Positions 42,258 through 51,228 of a DNA stretch of 64,000 bases are shown one piece after another. The notes beneath the pieces were generated by a model. The model saw only the letters and a program-made list of their open reading frames with translations, was not told the origin of the DNA and made no database searches. Within the stretch, counting starts at the first letter, position 1, and each line of letters begins with the position of its first letter. A program made the position numbers and the translations under genes. Source of the stretch: Thermomicrobium roseum DSM 5159 (GTDB lineage Bacteria; Chloroflexota; Chloroflexia; Thermomicrobiales; Thermomicrobiaceae); the NCBI RefSeq assembly GCF_000021685.1, contig NC_011959.1:186001-250000 (forward strand). Reading direction: 5' to 3'.

Positions 42258-43188
42258 CGGTGGGCTCTGGCATACCGATGATCCGGAAGTCCCGAGCCAG
42301 CGGGTCTTCCTGCAGGTGAGGGATGTTCTGTACCGCGGCACATCTCCGTTCCAAGAGATCGCGGTCATCGAGACCGTGCTCTTCGGCCGTGCCCTGGTAC
42401 TCAACAACGTGCTCCAGACTGCGGAGCGCGACGAATTCTGCTACCACGAAATGCTCGTGCATCCGGTGATGATCGCCCACCCGGCACCGCGCCGGGTGCT
42501 GATCATCGGCGGGGGTGATGGTGGTGCCTTGCGGCGGGTACTCCAGCACCCCGTCGAGCAGGTCACGATGGTCGAGATCGACCAGCAAGTCGTCGAGGCC
42601 TGCCGCGAGCATCTCTGGAACATTCATCGCGGTGCCTTTGATGATCCCCGCGTGGAGCTCCGTTTCGAGGACGGTTTTGCCTACGTCGAGCGGCGTTCGG
42701 CGACCTTCGACATCATCATCGTCGATGGCCCCGATCCGCTCGGCCCGACACCGGGTATGGTTCTCTTCTCGCCGGATTTCTACCACGGGCTCGCCGACAT
42801 GCTGGCCCCAGGGGGGCTGGTCGTGCAGCAGACCGAGTCACCGATGCTGCTGCCGATCCAGACCGCAGCCACGCATCTCCATTTGCGTGAGGTGCTGCCT
42901 ATTGTCCGCACCTATTTGACGACAGTGCAATCGTACGATAGTTTCTGGAGTTTCACGGTCGCCTCGCGCGATGTCGATCCGGCCGCTCTCGACATCGAGA
43001 CGGTCGCCGCTCGTCTTCGGGAGCGCGGCATCGACGATTGTCAGTACTACTCTCCGGAAATCCACTGGGCGGCTTTCCGTCTACCGCCGTTCCTGCGCCG
43101 CTTCATCGAGGACTCGATCGCTCTCGGGCGTCCGGCTGATTCTCACCCGTTGTTGCCGGAAGCTGCGGCCCGGCGAGCGACCGCGTGA
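42250..43188 (+). CDS. speE: Spermidine synthase (polyamine aminopropyltransferase)
   Basis: 312 residues. N-terminal beta domain (QRVFLQVRDVLYRGTSPFQEIAVIET), then the Rossmann domain with GGGDGGALRRVL, MVEIDQQVVEACRE, and the catalytic Asp in VDGPDPLGP. It transfers an aminopropyl group from decarboxylated SAM to putrescine or a related amine. The TTG start at 42250 has AGGGGGA six bases upstream and overlaps the end of speD. Confidence 0.94.
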   Translation: MIDGGLWHTDDPEVPSQRVFLQVRDVLYRGTSPFQEIAVIETVLFGRALVLNNVLQTAERDEFCYHEMLVHPVMIAHPAPRRVLIIGGGDGGALRRVLQHPVEQVTMVEIDQQVVEACREHLWNIHRGAFDDPRVELRFEDGFAYVERRSATFDIIIVDGPDPLGPTPGMVLFSPDFYHGLADMLAPGGLVVQQTESPMLLPIQTAATHLHLREVLPIVRTYLTTVQSYDSFWSFTVASRDVDPAALDIETVAARLRERGIDDCQYYSPEIHWAAFRLPPFLRRFIEDSIALGRPADSHPLLPEAAARRATA

Positions 43189-43207
43189 TTGTCGACCATC
43201 GCTTTCG

Positions 43208-43250
43208 ACGGGGGTACGGTGCGACGCACCGTACCCCCGTTTCGTTTGCG
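43208..43250. terminator. Strong intrinsic terminator after speE
   Basis: A perfect 15-bp stem ACGGGGGTACGGTGC / GCACCGTACCCCCGT (43208-43222 with 43226-43240) with a three-base loop, followed by TTCGTTT on the plus strand. It lies between the convergent speE and AAA ATPase genes and may serve both. Confidence 0.8.
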
Positions 43251-43338
43251 CTCTGTTCTCCTTCCCGAAACTGATCTGGACCTGCTGCGCTGATCGCTCG
43301 CGGTCGCTCGGCAAGCAGCTCCTCTATGGCGCGTGAGC

Positions 43339-44604
43339 TTACGGATCGATGAAGTACGAGCGACACGCACGGTCGATCAGGTCGGGCGTCAGACGGGGCT
43401 CCTGGCCGAGGTACCGAGCTGCACCGATCAGCGCGCGTAAGAGATCTCGGGGATGACAAGCCCGCAACTCGCGCTTGCCGACATAGTAGGTGCGGAGGAG
43501 GTAGGCCAGTCCGCGCTGATCGAACGGGACACCCAGCTCCGCGCACTGCCGGCGGAAAATTTCCGCAAACTGTTGCACTGTCGGGTTCGCGAGGTGGATC
43601 TTGTTCGGGATACGACGGAGAAAGGCTTCGTCGACGAGGTCGGTCGGTTGCAAGTTCGTCGAGAAGATGACGAGTCCCTCGAAGGGAACCTCGACCTGCT
43701 TACCGGTGTGTAGCGTGAGAATATCGATCCGTTGCTCGAGAGGGACGATCCAGCGGTTGAGCAAGGCACGCGGTGGCACGCGTTGCCGACCGAAATCGTC
43801 GATCAGGAGCACGCCATTGTTGGCCCGGAGCTGGAGCGGTGCCTCGTAGAGGCGATTGCGTTCATCGTAGATGAGATCGAGCTGCTCGAGGGTCAGTTCT
43901 CCACCGACTTGAATGAGCGGGCGGGCGCAGAGCATCCAGCGACGGTCACTGGTCGGCTGCTCGGGTAGAGGATGGTGGTGATGGCGATCGAAGACGCGGA
44001 TGATCTGCGTGTCGACGAGAATCGCGTGCGGGATGAAGACCGCACCGCCGTACATCGCGACGACACGCTGTGCCAGTGCAGTCTTGCCGTTACCCGGTTT
44101 GCCGAAGAGGAAAATGGCCTGCCCGCTGTTCAGAGCCTGGCCGATCTGATCCAGCACGCTCTCGGTGAAGACCAGTGGCCCGAGAGCTTCCTTGATCATC
44201 CTCGGTGTCACGGAGAGGTGACGGAGACTCTGCGCTGCGACGATCTGTCGATACTGCTCGATCGGAACCGGTGCTGGGCCGATGTATCCGTTGCGTGCCA
44301 GGAACTCCTGAGCTCGCTGGTGACCTTTGCTCGTCAAGGCATAGCGGTAGCCCAGTTCGCCGATCCCGTTGCTTCCGGTGATCTCGACGAGTTCCTCGCG
44401 CTTCGCTTGACTCAGGGCCCGTTCCAGGAGGCCAGCGAACGGCAGACACAATGCTTCGACGAGTTCGCGAGCGGTCTGGGTACCATGGGCGTAGAGGAAC
44501 TTGAGGGCGAGTTCGAGGACGAGTTGCAGATCCAGCCCTGCCTCCTCCAGGCTCGTCGGTTGGGCTAGCACTGGAAGGCTGCTCGTTTCGATCTGGATCG
44601 CCAT
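43339..44604 (-). CDS. AAA ATPase of unknown role (MoxR-like, N-terminal winged helix)
   Basis: 421 residues. An N-terminal region (about 20-110) looks like a winged-helix DNA-binding or adaptor domain (ELVEALCLPFAGLLERALSQAKREELVEI). The ATPase core has Walker A GKPGNGKT, Walker B VLLIDDFG and sensor 1 FSTNL, then an RRIPNKIHL arginine-finger region. A short lid domain ends RACRSYF. It stands alone between two converging or co-oriented units. I do not recognise its specific family; MoxR-type chaperone activity is a guess. Confidence 0.75.
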   Translation of the reverse strand: MAIQIETSSLPVLAQPTSLEEAGLDLQLVLELALKFLYAHGTQTARELVEALCLPFAGLLERALSQAKREELVEITGSNGIGELGYRYALTSKGHQRAQEFLARNGYIGPAPVPIEQYRQIVAAQSLRHLSVTPRMIKEALGPLVFTESVLDQIGQALNSGQAIFLFGKPGNGKTALAQRVVAMYGGAVFIPHAILVDTQIIRVFDRHHHHPLPEQPTSDRRWMLCARPLIQVGGELTLEQLDLIYDERNRLYEAPLQLRANNGVLLIDDFGRQRVPPRALLNRWIVPLEQRIDILTLHTGKQVEVPFEGLVIFSTNLQPTDLVDEAFLRRIPNKIHLANPTVQQFAEIFRRQCAELGVPFDQRGLAYLLRTYYVGKRELRACHPRDLLRALIGAARYLGQEPRLTPDLIDRACRSYFIDP

Positions 44605-44714
44605 GGTGAACGATGCCTCGTCCTTCCGCGTCGACTTCCTCGATAGGAGTATCGGCGAGAGGAGATCGTTGCCGTAGAGGGACTCTCGTCCTGCCGTGGT
44701 CTCGTTCCGTTTTC

Positions 44715-45695
44715 TCAGTTGCCAGCAGGAAGGAGGACCTGTTCACCTTCGGCGAGTCCTGCCGCAATCTCGACGAGTCCACTGCTCCGCAGGCCGAGTG
44801 TCACCTCGCGTTCCTCCCGGCGCCCATTCGTCACCACGGTCACGAAGGCGCGTTCCCCAACAGTGCGGATGGCCCGCTCGGGGACGACGAGAACATCGTG
44901 GCGTACGATCGTGTCGAGGTGGATCGTGGCAGTCATTCCGGGCCGCAGGTCGCTCGCGGTCTCGGCGAGCCGGATGAGAAGCGGAAAGCCGACGATCCCA
45001 GCCTGCTGGGTAGCACTTTCTCCTCGTCCGACCACTTCCCCGCGACCCTGCCAGCCAGGCAGCGCGTCGACCGTCACGCGAACTGTCGTCGCTTCGGCGA
45101 AGAAACGAGCATCGACTTCGTCGATCGTCGCGGAAACGCCGAGAACGCTCGTGTCAGCGAGCCGGGCGAGGATACTGCCAGTGGTGACCGGTGCCCCTTC
45201 GCTGACGAGGAGTTCGGTGACGATACCGTCGCTCGGTGCGAGCACATATTTGTCTGCCAGTCGGCGCGTCACCTCATCGAACGCGCGTGCCGCCTCGCGG
45301 CGTTGTTGCTCAGCCCGTAGTCGAACCTCGAGTGGTGCATCGGTCGCTTCCGCTTGGCTGAGCGTCGCCTCAGCCTGGAGAAGTTGCTGCTCGGCTTGGG
45401 CTCGACGAGTCAGGAGCGGTGTGTCATCGAGCACAGCGACGATGTCGCCGGCCCGAACGCGATCTCCAGGTGCAACGGCGAGGAGGCGCACGCGTGTCTC
45501 GTAGCTGGCGCGAAGCGGGAGCGTACGCAGGGAGACGAGGCGTCCCGGCACCTCGACGGAAGCGGTCAAGTCAGCCCGCTGGGTTACCCAGACCGTCTCG
45601 CTCGGCCGTCTGAGCCAGAGCCACAGTCCGGCAACGACAGCGACCGTGACGAGTGCCAGGATGATCGGTATCGAGCGACGGCGTCGCTCACTCAT
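44715..45695 (-). CDS. Efflux periplasmic adaptor subunit (MacA/HlyD family)
   Basis: 326 residues: one N-terminal membrane anchor (about 9-28), a split biotinyl-lipoyl domain (VLAVAPGDRVRAGDIVAVLDDT ... ADKYVLAPSDGIVTELLVSEG), a short coiled-coil hairpin between about 95 and 150, and beta-barrel and membrane-proximal domains at the end. It couples an inner-membrane ABC transporter to substrate release. The start overlaps the downstream end of the permease gene by 8 bases. Confidence 0.88.
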   Translation of the reverse strand: MSERRRRSIPIILALVTVAVVAGLWLWLRRPSETVWVTQRADLTASVEVPGRLVSLRTLPLRASYETRVRLLAVAPGDRVRAGDIVAVLDDTPLLTRRAQAEQQLLQAEATLSQAEATDAPLEVRLRAEQQRREAARAFDEVTRRLADKYVLAPSDGIVTELLVSEGAPVTTGSILARLADTSVLGVSATIDEVDARFFAEATTVRVTVDALPGWQGRGEVVGRGESATQQAGIVGFPLLIRLAETASDLRPGMTATIHLDTIVRHDVLVVPERAIRTVGERAFVTVVTNGRREEREVTLGLRSSGLVEIAAGLAEGEQVLLPAGN

Positions 45696-48039
45696 AGCGG
45701 AGGACCTCGACAGGGCGGAGTCGGACAGCGAGCAGAGCCGGGATCAGGACGGCGAGTGCGGTCGTGAGTGCGACCGCTGCGATGAGAACGAGCACCACGG
45801 TCGAGGGAAGCGCGAGCGGGATGGCGAAGAGCTGGCGGCTCACCAGCGCGAGGATATTCACGGCGAGCAGAAAGCCAACCGGAACAGCCAGTAGTGCGCC
45901 GAAAACGACGATAACCAGCGTTTGGCCAGCCAGGAGCAGCACGAGCGTCGCGCGCTCCGTCCCGAGCGTCCGCAGGATGCCAAACTCGCGGCGGCGCTCC
46001 GTGAGATCGAGGAGCAGCGCGTTGGTAATTCCGAAAACGGTCGCGATAGTGATGACGAGGACGACGATGCGGGCCAGGATGGTCAAAACGGCCAGCACAC
46101 GCTCGGTCGCGGCGCGATCTTCCGCCATGAGAAGCGTGAGCGGGCGCAGCGTGCGAGCGTACTGCTCTACGGTCGTCAAAGAGTCGCTCGGTCGAACGGT
46201 GTCCCAGAACCGAAGGGCGTAGAGCGCTGCTCGATCGTCACGTCCGAGGAGCCGAGTGAGGATCTGGTGATCCAGGAAAACCTTGCCGATGGCCGTTGCC
46301 CCCAGATAGGTGCTTTCGTCATCGACGATTCCGCTGACCTGAATCGGGAGACGCTGTCGGCCGAGGTCGAGGGGGAGAACGTCACCCACTTGGGCGTCGA
46401 GGCGCCGAGCCAGATTGCCAGTGATGACCGCGCGGGGGGGATAGGCAGCGGGTGCGTCGTCGAGCCACTGACCAGCCAGCATCACCGGCTGGTAGACGCT
46501 CGTCTTCGCTGGAAGCCCCCAGACGTCGGTGCGGACCGATCCGATCGCGCCGGATGTCAGGACCCAGGGTTCCGCGGCACGGACAGGAGGGCTGTTCGCC
46601 AACCGGTGTGCATAGGTGGGTGGAACCGGTGGGTTGGTCAAGAGCCAGGCATCTGCCCGATAGCGATCGTAGAGCGCAGCGATACCGGCACGCAACGAGT
46701 GGTCGACGATCTGGCTGGCGAGGAGCGCAGCGAGTGCCACAGCCGTCACCAGGACAGTGAGTGCCGCGCGGAGTGGGCGGCGGAAGGGATCGCGGGTACT
46801 CATGCCGAGAATGGGAGAGCGCTGGGCCAACCAGCCTGTCGAGCGGGTCAGCCAGCGCGGTGGATCGCCCGGTGCCCGGGTGTCGCCGCGGAGGAGCTGA
46901 GCGGCTGGCGTTCGCGTGGCGTGGAGGATCGGGCCGAGTGCACCGGCCACCGCGATCCCGAGGCCACAGCCGAGCGCGAGGAGCACGCTGCTGGGTGCGA
47001 CTCGGAGCGGTGGGAGTACTAGCCCGGCAAGGCCGGCCAGGTACGCGGTCAGGACGTACCCACCGGCTGTCCCGGCGAGGAGGCCGACCACGCTTCCAGC
47101 CGTGCCGATGACGATGTGTGGTGCCAGGTAGGCGCTGACGAGTTGGCTCCGCGTGGTGCCGAGGGCGCGCAAGGTGCCGAGTTGGGGGCGTTCCTCCGTG
47201 ACCAGCCCGATGGTCGTGTTGGCGACGATGAAGAGTGCTGTCAACGTACCGAGTATCGCGAAGGCGCGCAGAAGGAGAAGCAACGTCGCGAGTTCGCGGG
47301 CACCGAGGAACGAATCGGGGTCGCGGACCGTCCAACCGCTGCTCGGGATCTGGCGTGCTGCGAGGAACCGCTGGAGTTCGCTCGCTACTCGACCGGCGAG
47401 CGCCGGATTGTCGACACGGACCAGTAACGTGTTCGCTGCCTCGCTGCCAGTCCACTGGCGTAGCGTGCGCAGCGGCACATAGGCTGTGAACTGGTCGAGG
47501 AGCGTCGCACTGGGGCGAGCGGGAACCCAGGCGAAGCCGCTCACGCGCGCATAGTGAATCGGATCACCCGGGTTGGCTTGGAAAGCGACGAGCGTCCCGA
47601 TTTCGATACCGAGCAGGTGTCGAGCGGTGACGTCGAGGACTACCTCGCCCCGCTCTGGCCACCGTCCGGCGACCAACTCGGGACGGTCGAGTGCCAGTTG
47701 GTCGAACCGCTCGATGCCGACGAGTCGGACAGCCCGCCAGCGCCCATCCACGGTGAGGCGACTCGACTGAATGAGGCGCGACTCCGCCTCGAGAACACCG
47801 TCGCGTCTCGCCAGCGCTGCGACGAGGCCGGGTGTCAGGCCATGAACGCTCGCGACGATATCCGGCTGTCCGGTCGCCGCATAGGTCCGCTGCTGCGCCT
47901 CGATCAATGCCAGACCAGCACTCCGAATGGCGACGACGGCGAAGACGGCGAGCGCGATGCTCGCGCCAGCGAGCGTTGCGCGGATACGGCGCAAACGGAG
48001 GGAGCGCATCGCGAAGGCAGCGAGCAGCGCGATCGGCAC
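45688..48039 (-). CDS. ABC transporter permease, MacB/FtsX (LolC) family, double-length
   Basis: 783 residues. It has the FtsX-type layout twice: an N-terminal helix (RIRATLAGASIALAVFAVVA), a large extracytoplasmic domain and three helices near 255-365, then a second helix (RAALTVLVTAVALAALLASQ), a second extracytoplasmic domain and three terminal helices. Such proteins expel macrolides, peptides or lipids, or move lipoproteins. With the adaptor it forms a MacAB-like pump. The matching ATPase is at 50244-50945, separated by a divergent gene. Confidence 0.9.
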   Translation of the reverse strand: MPIALLAAFAMRSLRLRRIRATLAGASIALAVFAVVAIRSAGLALIEAQQRTYAATGQPDIVASVHGLTPGLVAALARRDGVLEAESRLIQSSRLTVDGRWRAVRLVGIERFDQLALDRPELVAGRWPERGEVVLDVTARHLLGIEIGTLVAFQANPGDPIHYARVSGFAWVPARPSATLLDQFTAYVPLRTLRQWTGSEAANTLLVRVDNPALAGRVASELQRFLAARQIPSSGWTVRDPDSFLGARELATLLLLLRAFAILGTLTALFIVANTTIGLVTEERPQLGTLRALGTTRSQLVSAYLAPHIVIGTAGSVVGLLAGTAGGYVLTAYLAGLAGLVLPPLRVAPSSVLLALGCGLGIAVAGALGPILHATRTPAAQLLRGDTRAPGDPPRWLTRSTGWLAQRSPILGMSTRDPFRRPLRAALTVLVTAVALAALLASQIVDHSLRAGIAALYDRYRADAWLLTNPPVPPTYAHRLANSPPVRAAEPWVLTSGAIGSVRTDVWGLPAKTSVYQPVMLAGQWLDDAPAAYPPRAVITGNLARRLDAQVGDVLPLDLGRQRLPIQVSGIVDDESTYLGATAIGKVFLDHQILTRLLGRDDRAALYALRFWDTVRPSDSLTTVEQYARTLRPLTLLMAEDRAATERVLAVLTILARIVVLVITIATVFGITNALLLDLTERRREFGILRTLGTERATLVLLLAGQTLVIVVFGALLAVPVGFLLAVNILALVSRQLFAIPLALPSTVVLVLIAAVALTTALAVLIPALLAVRLRPVEVLRYE

Positions 48040-48236
48040 GTCCGAGCCAACCTCTCCGCTGGCGGATTGTACGCGATGTGGAGAACCGGCCGACGCTCGC
48101 TCACCCGGTCGTGGCCCTGCTCGTCGACACGATCGCCTTCGCTGATGCCTGAACCGATGCGTGCGGGATCGCGCAGCGGCGATGATCTCGAGGACGGGCG
48201 GATGTGGGGCGTCACTCGAGTGAACGACAAGGGGTC

Positions 48237-48265
48237 TTGCCAGGGTGTGACGATTCCACTACGAT
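48237..48265 (+). promoter_or_regulatory. Promoter of the peptide-binding lipoprotein gene
   Basis: -35 TTGCCA (48237-48242), 17-base spacer, -10 TACGAT (48260-48265). Start near 48272, leader about 48 bases. Confidence 0.65.
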
Positions 48266-48319
48266 GGATGCCGAGCTGGTATCGGCGTGAGTGAGAGAAA
48301 GTGTCGAGGAGGGGATCCG

Positions 48320-50191
48320 ATGCAGGAACTCGAACGACTGCGGGAAGAGATCGCGAGTGGTCAGGCGACGCGGCGCGAGGTACTGCGCCGGGCGGCGGCG
48401 CTGGGGCTCAGTGCACCGGTGATCGCATCGTTGCTGGCTGCCTGCGCGCGCCAAGAGGCGACACCGACTGCGGCTCCAGCGGCTCAAACGCCGGCAGCAG
48501 CCGCGACCCCGACGCCGGCAGCAGCTGCCACGCCGGCTGCTCAGGCGACACCGACCCAGGCTGCGGCGAAACGGGGTGGTGGAGGAACCTTGCGACTGCT
48601 TTGGTGGCAGGCGCCGACGATCATCAACCCGCACTTGGCGCAGGGGACGAAGGACTTCGATGCCTCGAACATCGTCCTGGAGGCGTTGGCCTACTTCGAT
48701 TCCGAGGACAAGCTCGTCCCGCGCCTGGCCGAGGAGGTCCCCTCGGTCGAGAAGGGAACGCTGGACCCGGAGGGTCGCTGGGTCATCTGGAAGTTGCGCA
48801 AAGGTGTCAAGTGGCATGACGGCCAGCCTTTCACTGCCAAGGACGTCAAGTTCACGTACGAGTACGTGATCGATCCAGCCACGACCGCGACGACGATCGC
48901 TTCGTACCGGGCGATCGAAAGCGTCGAGATCGTGGACGACTATACGGTCAAGGTCACCTTCAAGAATCCGAATCCGGCCTGGTTCGAGCCGTTCGTGGGA
49001 GGGTTCGGGTTGATCGTTCCCGAGCACATCCTGCGGGACTACACGGGCGAGAAGGCGCGCAACGCGCCCTTCAATCTCAAGCCGATCGGAACCGGTCCTT
49101 ACAAAGTGGCGGATTTCAAGCCGGGCGACGTGGTGATCTACGAGATCAACCAGGACTACTGGCAGGAAGGGAAGCCGTACTTCGATCGTGTCGAGCTCAA
49201 AGGCGGTGGTGACGCGACGAGCGCCGCGCGGGCTGTCCTCCAGACCGGTGAAGTTGATTGGGCTTGGAACCTGCAGGTCGAAGCGCAAGTGTTGCTGCAG
49301 CTCGAGAAAGCTGGGCAGGGGAAGCTCATCATCACGCCTGGTCCCAGTACCGAGCGGATCATGGTGAACTTCGCTGACCCGTGGACCGAGAAGGATGGTG
49401 CCCGCGCTGAACCGGATGTTCCGCATCCCTTCTTGACCAACAAGAACATCCGGCAAGCGATCGCGCTGGCGATCCGGCGCGACGTCATCGCCGAGCAGTT
49501 GTACGGCCCAGCTGGTCAGGTGACTGCCAACAACCTGAATGCGCCGGCCCGTTTCAAGCATCCGGAGCTCAAGTGGGAGTTCAACCTGGAAAAGGCAGCC
49601 CAGCTTTTGGACGAGGCGGGCGCGAAGGATACCAACGGTGATGGTGTCCGCGAGTACAACGGGAAGCCACTGCAGATTCTCTACCAGACCTCGATCAACT
49701 CCATCCGCCAGCGGACGCAAGAGATCGTGAAAGCGGAGATGGAGAAAATCGGCTTCAAGGTCGAGCTCAAGTCGATCGATGCCTCGGTCTTCTTCTCGTC
49801 CGATCCTGGCAATCCGGATACGTATGGGCACTTCTACGCTGACTTGGAGATGTACACGAATGGTCCTTCCAATCCGTTCCCGCTCAACTGGGCGCGGCGC
49901 TATCACTCACAGGAAGTGGCGCGCAAGGCCAACAACTGGTCGGGTGTCAACATTACCCGCTACCAGAACCCGGAAATGGACAAGGTGCTGGACCAGCTGG
50001 CGACCGAGATGAATCCGGACAAACAGACCGAACTCTTCCGGCAAGTGAACTGGATCAGCGTGACCGACGTCGTCGAGATTCCACTGGTCCACCGCAACTC
50101 TGTCTCTGCGGCGACCAAGAATCTGACTGGGTATAAGCCGTCAACCTGGGCTTCCGATGTTTGGGACATCGGTGATTGGCGCCGCGAGTGA
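48320..50191 (+). CDS. Peptide/nickel-type ABC transporter solute-binding lipoprotein (orphan)
   Basis: About 623 residues. The N-terminus combines a twin-arginine-like TRREVLRRA with a lipobox LLAAC, followed by a Pro/Ala/Thr-rich spacer rich in TP repeats (about 55-90). Then comes an SBP_bac_5 domain (WKLRKGVKWHDGQPFTAKDVK, PIGTGPYKV, IALAIRRDVI). It should bind oligopeptides or similar solutes outside the membrane. ATG 48320 has GAGGAGGGG upstream. No permease or ATPase genes of the dipeptide family are adjacent. Confidence 0.92.
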   Translation: MQELERLREEIASGQATRREVLRRAAALGLSAPVIASLLAACARQEATPTAAPAAQTPAAAATPTPAAAATPAAQATPTQAAAKRGGGGTLRLLWWQAPTIINPHLAQGTKDFDASNIVLEALAYFDSEDKLVPRLAEEVPSVEKGTLDPEGRWVIWKLRKGVKWHDGQPFTAKDVKFTYEYVIDPATTATTIASYRAIESVEIVDDYTVKVTFKNPNPAWFEPFVGGFGLIVPEHILRDYTGEKARNAPFNLKPIGTGPYKVADFKPGDVVIYEINQDYWQEGKPYFDRVELKGGGDATSAARAVLQTGEVDWAWNLQVEAQVLLQLEKAGQGKLIITPGPSTERIMVNFADPWTEKDGARAEPDVPHPFLTNKNIRQAIALAIRRDVIAEQLYGPAGQVTANNLNAPARFKHPELKWEFNLEKAAQLLDEAGAKDTNGDGVREYNGKPLQILYQTSINSIRQRTQEIVKAEMEKIGFKVELKSIDASVFFSSDPGNPDTYGHFYADLEMYTNGPSNPFPLNWARRYHSQEVARKANNWSGVNITRYQNPEMDKVLDQLATEMNPDKQTELFRQVNWISVTDVVEIPLVHRNSVSAATKNLTGYKPSTWASDVWDIGDWRRE

Positions 50192-50213
50192 AATGGGTTA
50201 GCCAACAGGCAAG

Positions 50214-50245
50214 ACCGGGCTGGGATACCAGCCCGGTTTTCATTT
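50214..50245 (+). terminator. Intrinsic terminator after the binding-protein gene
   Basis: 10-bp stem ACCGGGCTGG / CCAGCCCGGT (50214-50223 with 50228-50237), four-base loop, followed by TTTTCATTT. Confidence 0.85.
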
Positions 50246-50945
50246 ACCGTGCAGGACTGACTCGGCTAGCCGAATCGGCAACGACACGCCCATCGCGCAG
50301 TTCCACGATCCGCTGCGCCCGCGCAGCCACCTCGCGGTCATGGGTCACCAGGAGAATCGTGGTCCCGTGGTGCCAAGCGGTCCGGAACAGTTCGAGAACG
50401 GTCTCGCCGCTCGCGCTATCGAGATTGCCGGTCGGCTCATCGGCGAGCAGCAGGGGCGGATCGTTGGCCAGCGCCCGGGCGATCGCGACCCGCTGTTGTT
50501 CGCCGCCCGAGAGTTCGCTGGGAAGGCGGTGCGCCCGGTACGCCAGCCCGACGCGCTCGAGGAGCTCGCGTGCTCGCTGGGGAGCGTCCCGGCGACCTGC
50601 CAAGACGAGTGGAAGTTGAACATTTTCGAGGGCGGTCAGCGTTGGCAGGAGCTGGAAGAACTGGAAGACGATTCCGACGTGGCTGCGACGCCAGCGAGCG
50701 AGTGCCTCCTCGTCGAGCTGGGCGAGATCGGTGCCAGCGATGATCACGCGACCGCTGGTCGGTCGATCGATGCCCGCGATCAGGTTGAGAAGAGTCGATT
50801 TGCCGCAGCCGGATGGCCCGACGATCGCTACCCACTCACCAGCGGTGATGTCGAGCGTCACCTGGTCGAGCGCCACGATTTCGCGCTGCCCGTCTCGGTA
50901 GACTTTGCTTATGCAGTCGAGTCGGACGAGCGGTGGATGCGACAT
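50244..50945 (-). CDS. ABC transporter ATP-binding protein (MacB/LolD type)
   Basis: 233 residues: Walker A GPSGCGKST, a FQFFQLLPTLTALENVQLPL segment typical of the LolD/MacB group, signature LSGGEQQR, and Walker B LLLADEPTGNLD. It belongs with FtsX-like permeases, most likely the one at 45688-48039, although a divergent binding-protein gene separates them. The 3' end touches the terminator of that gene. Confidence 0.92.
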   Translation of the reverse strand: MSHPPLVRLDCISKVYRDGQREIVALDQVTLDITAGEWVAIVGPSGCGKSTLLNLIAGIDRPTSGRVIIAGTDLAQLDEEALARWRRSHVGIVFQFFQLLPTLTALENVQLPLVLAGRRDAPQRARELLERVGLAYRAHRLPSELSGGEQQRVAIARALANDPPLLLADEPTGNLDSASGETVLELFRTAWHHGTTILLVTHDREVAARAQRIVELRDGRVVADSASRVSPAR

Positions 50946-50967
50946 CAGCGCGCGCCTCTCTCGCTCC

Positions 50968-51228
50968 TCAGCGGCGCATCAGATTGACGACGAGCAGGAG
51001 AACGCCGGCACCGACGAGTGCGACCAGGAGACTTCCCAAGAAGCCAGCTGGTCCCCGGACGCCCAGCAGCTGAAAGAGATAACCGCCGACAACCGCACCC
51101 AGCAGCCCGATCGCGATATTGCCCAAACAACCGAATCCGCGCCCGCGTGTCAGGAGTCCGGCCAACCACCCAGCGAGGAAGCCGATCACCAGCCAGCCGA
51201 GCAACGAACGTGGTTCAGCGGGAAGCAC
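50968..51228 (-). CDS. GlsB/YeaQ/YmgE family small membrane protein
   Basis: 86 residues with three hydrophobic helices and Gly-rich packing motifs (WLVIGFLAGWLAGLLTRGRGFG, IAIGLLGAVVGGYLF, GSLLVALVGAGVLLLVVNLMRR). The transglycosylase-associated or GlsB family is linked to envelope stress; function is not defined. GTG start preceded by GGGAGGAGAG. Overlaps the 3' end of trmD by 14 bases. Confidence 0.85.
   Translation of the reverse strand: MLPAEPRSLLGWLVIGFLAGWLAGLLTRGRGFGCLGNIAIGLLGAVVGGYLFQLLGVRGPAGFLGSLLVALVGAGVLLLVVNLMRR

Noticed and set aside
46382..47455. 357-codon minus-strand frame inside the FtsX permease
   Set aside because: Out-of-frame shadow rich in Arg, Pro and His; the permease frame carries the membrane helices.
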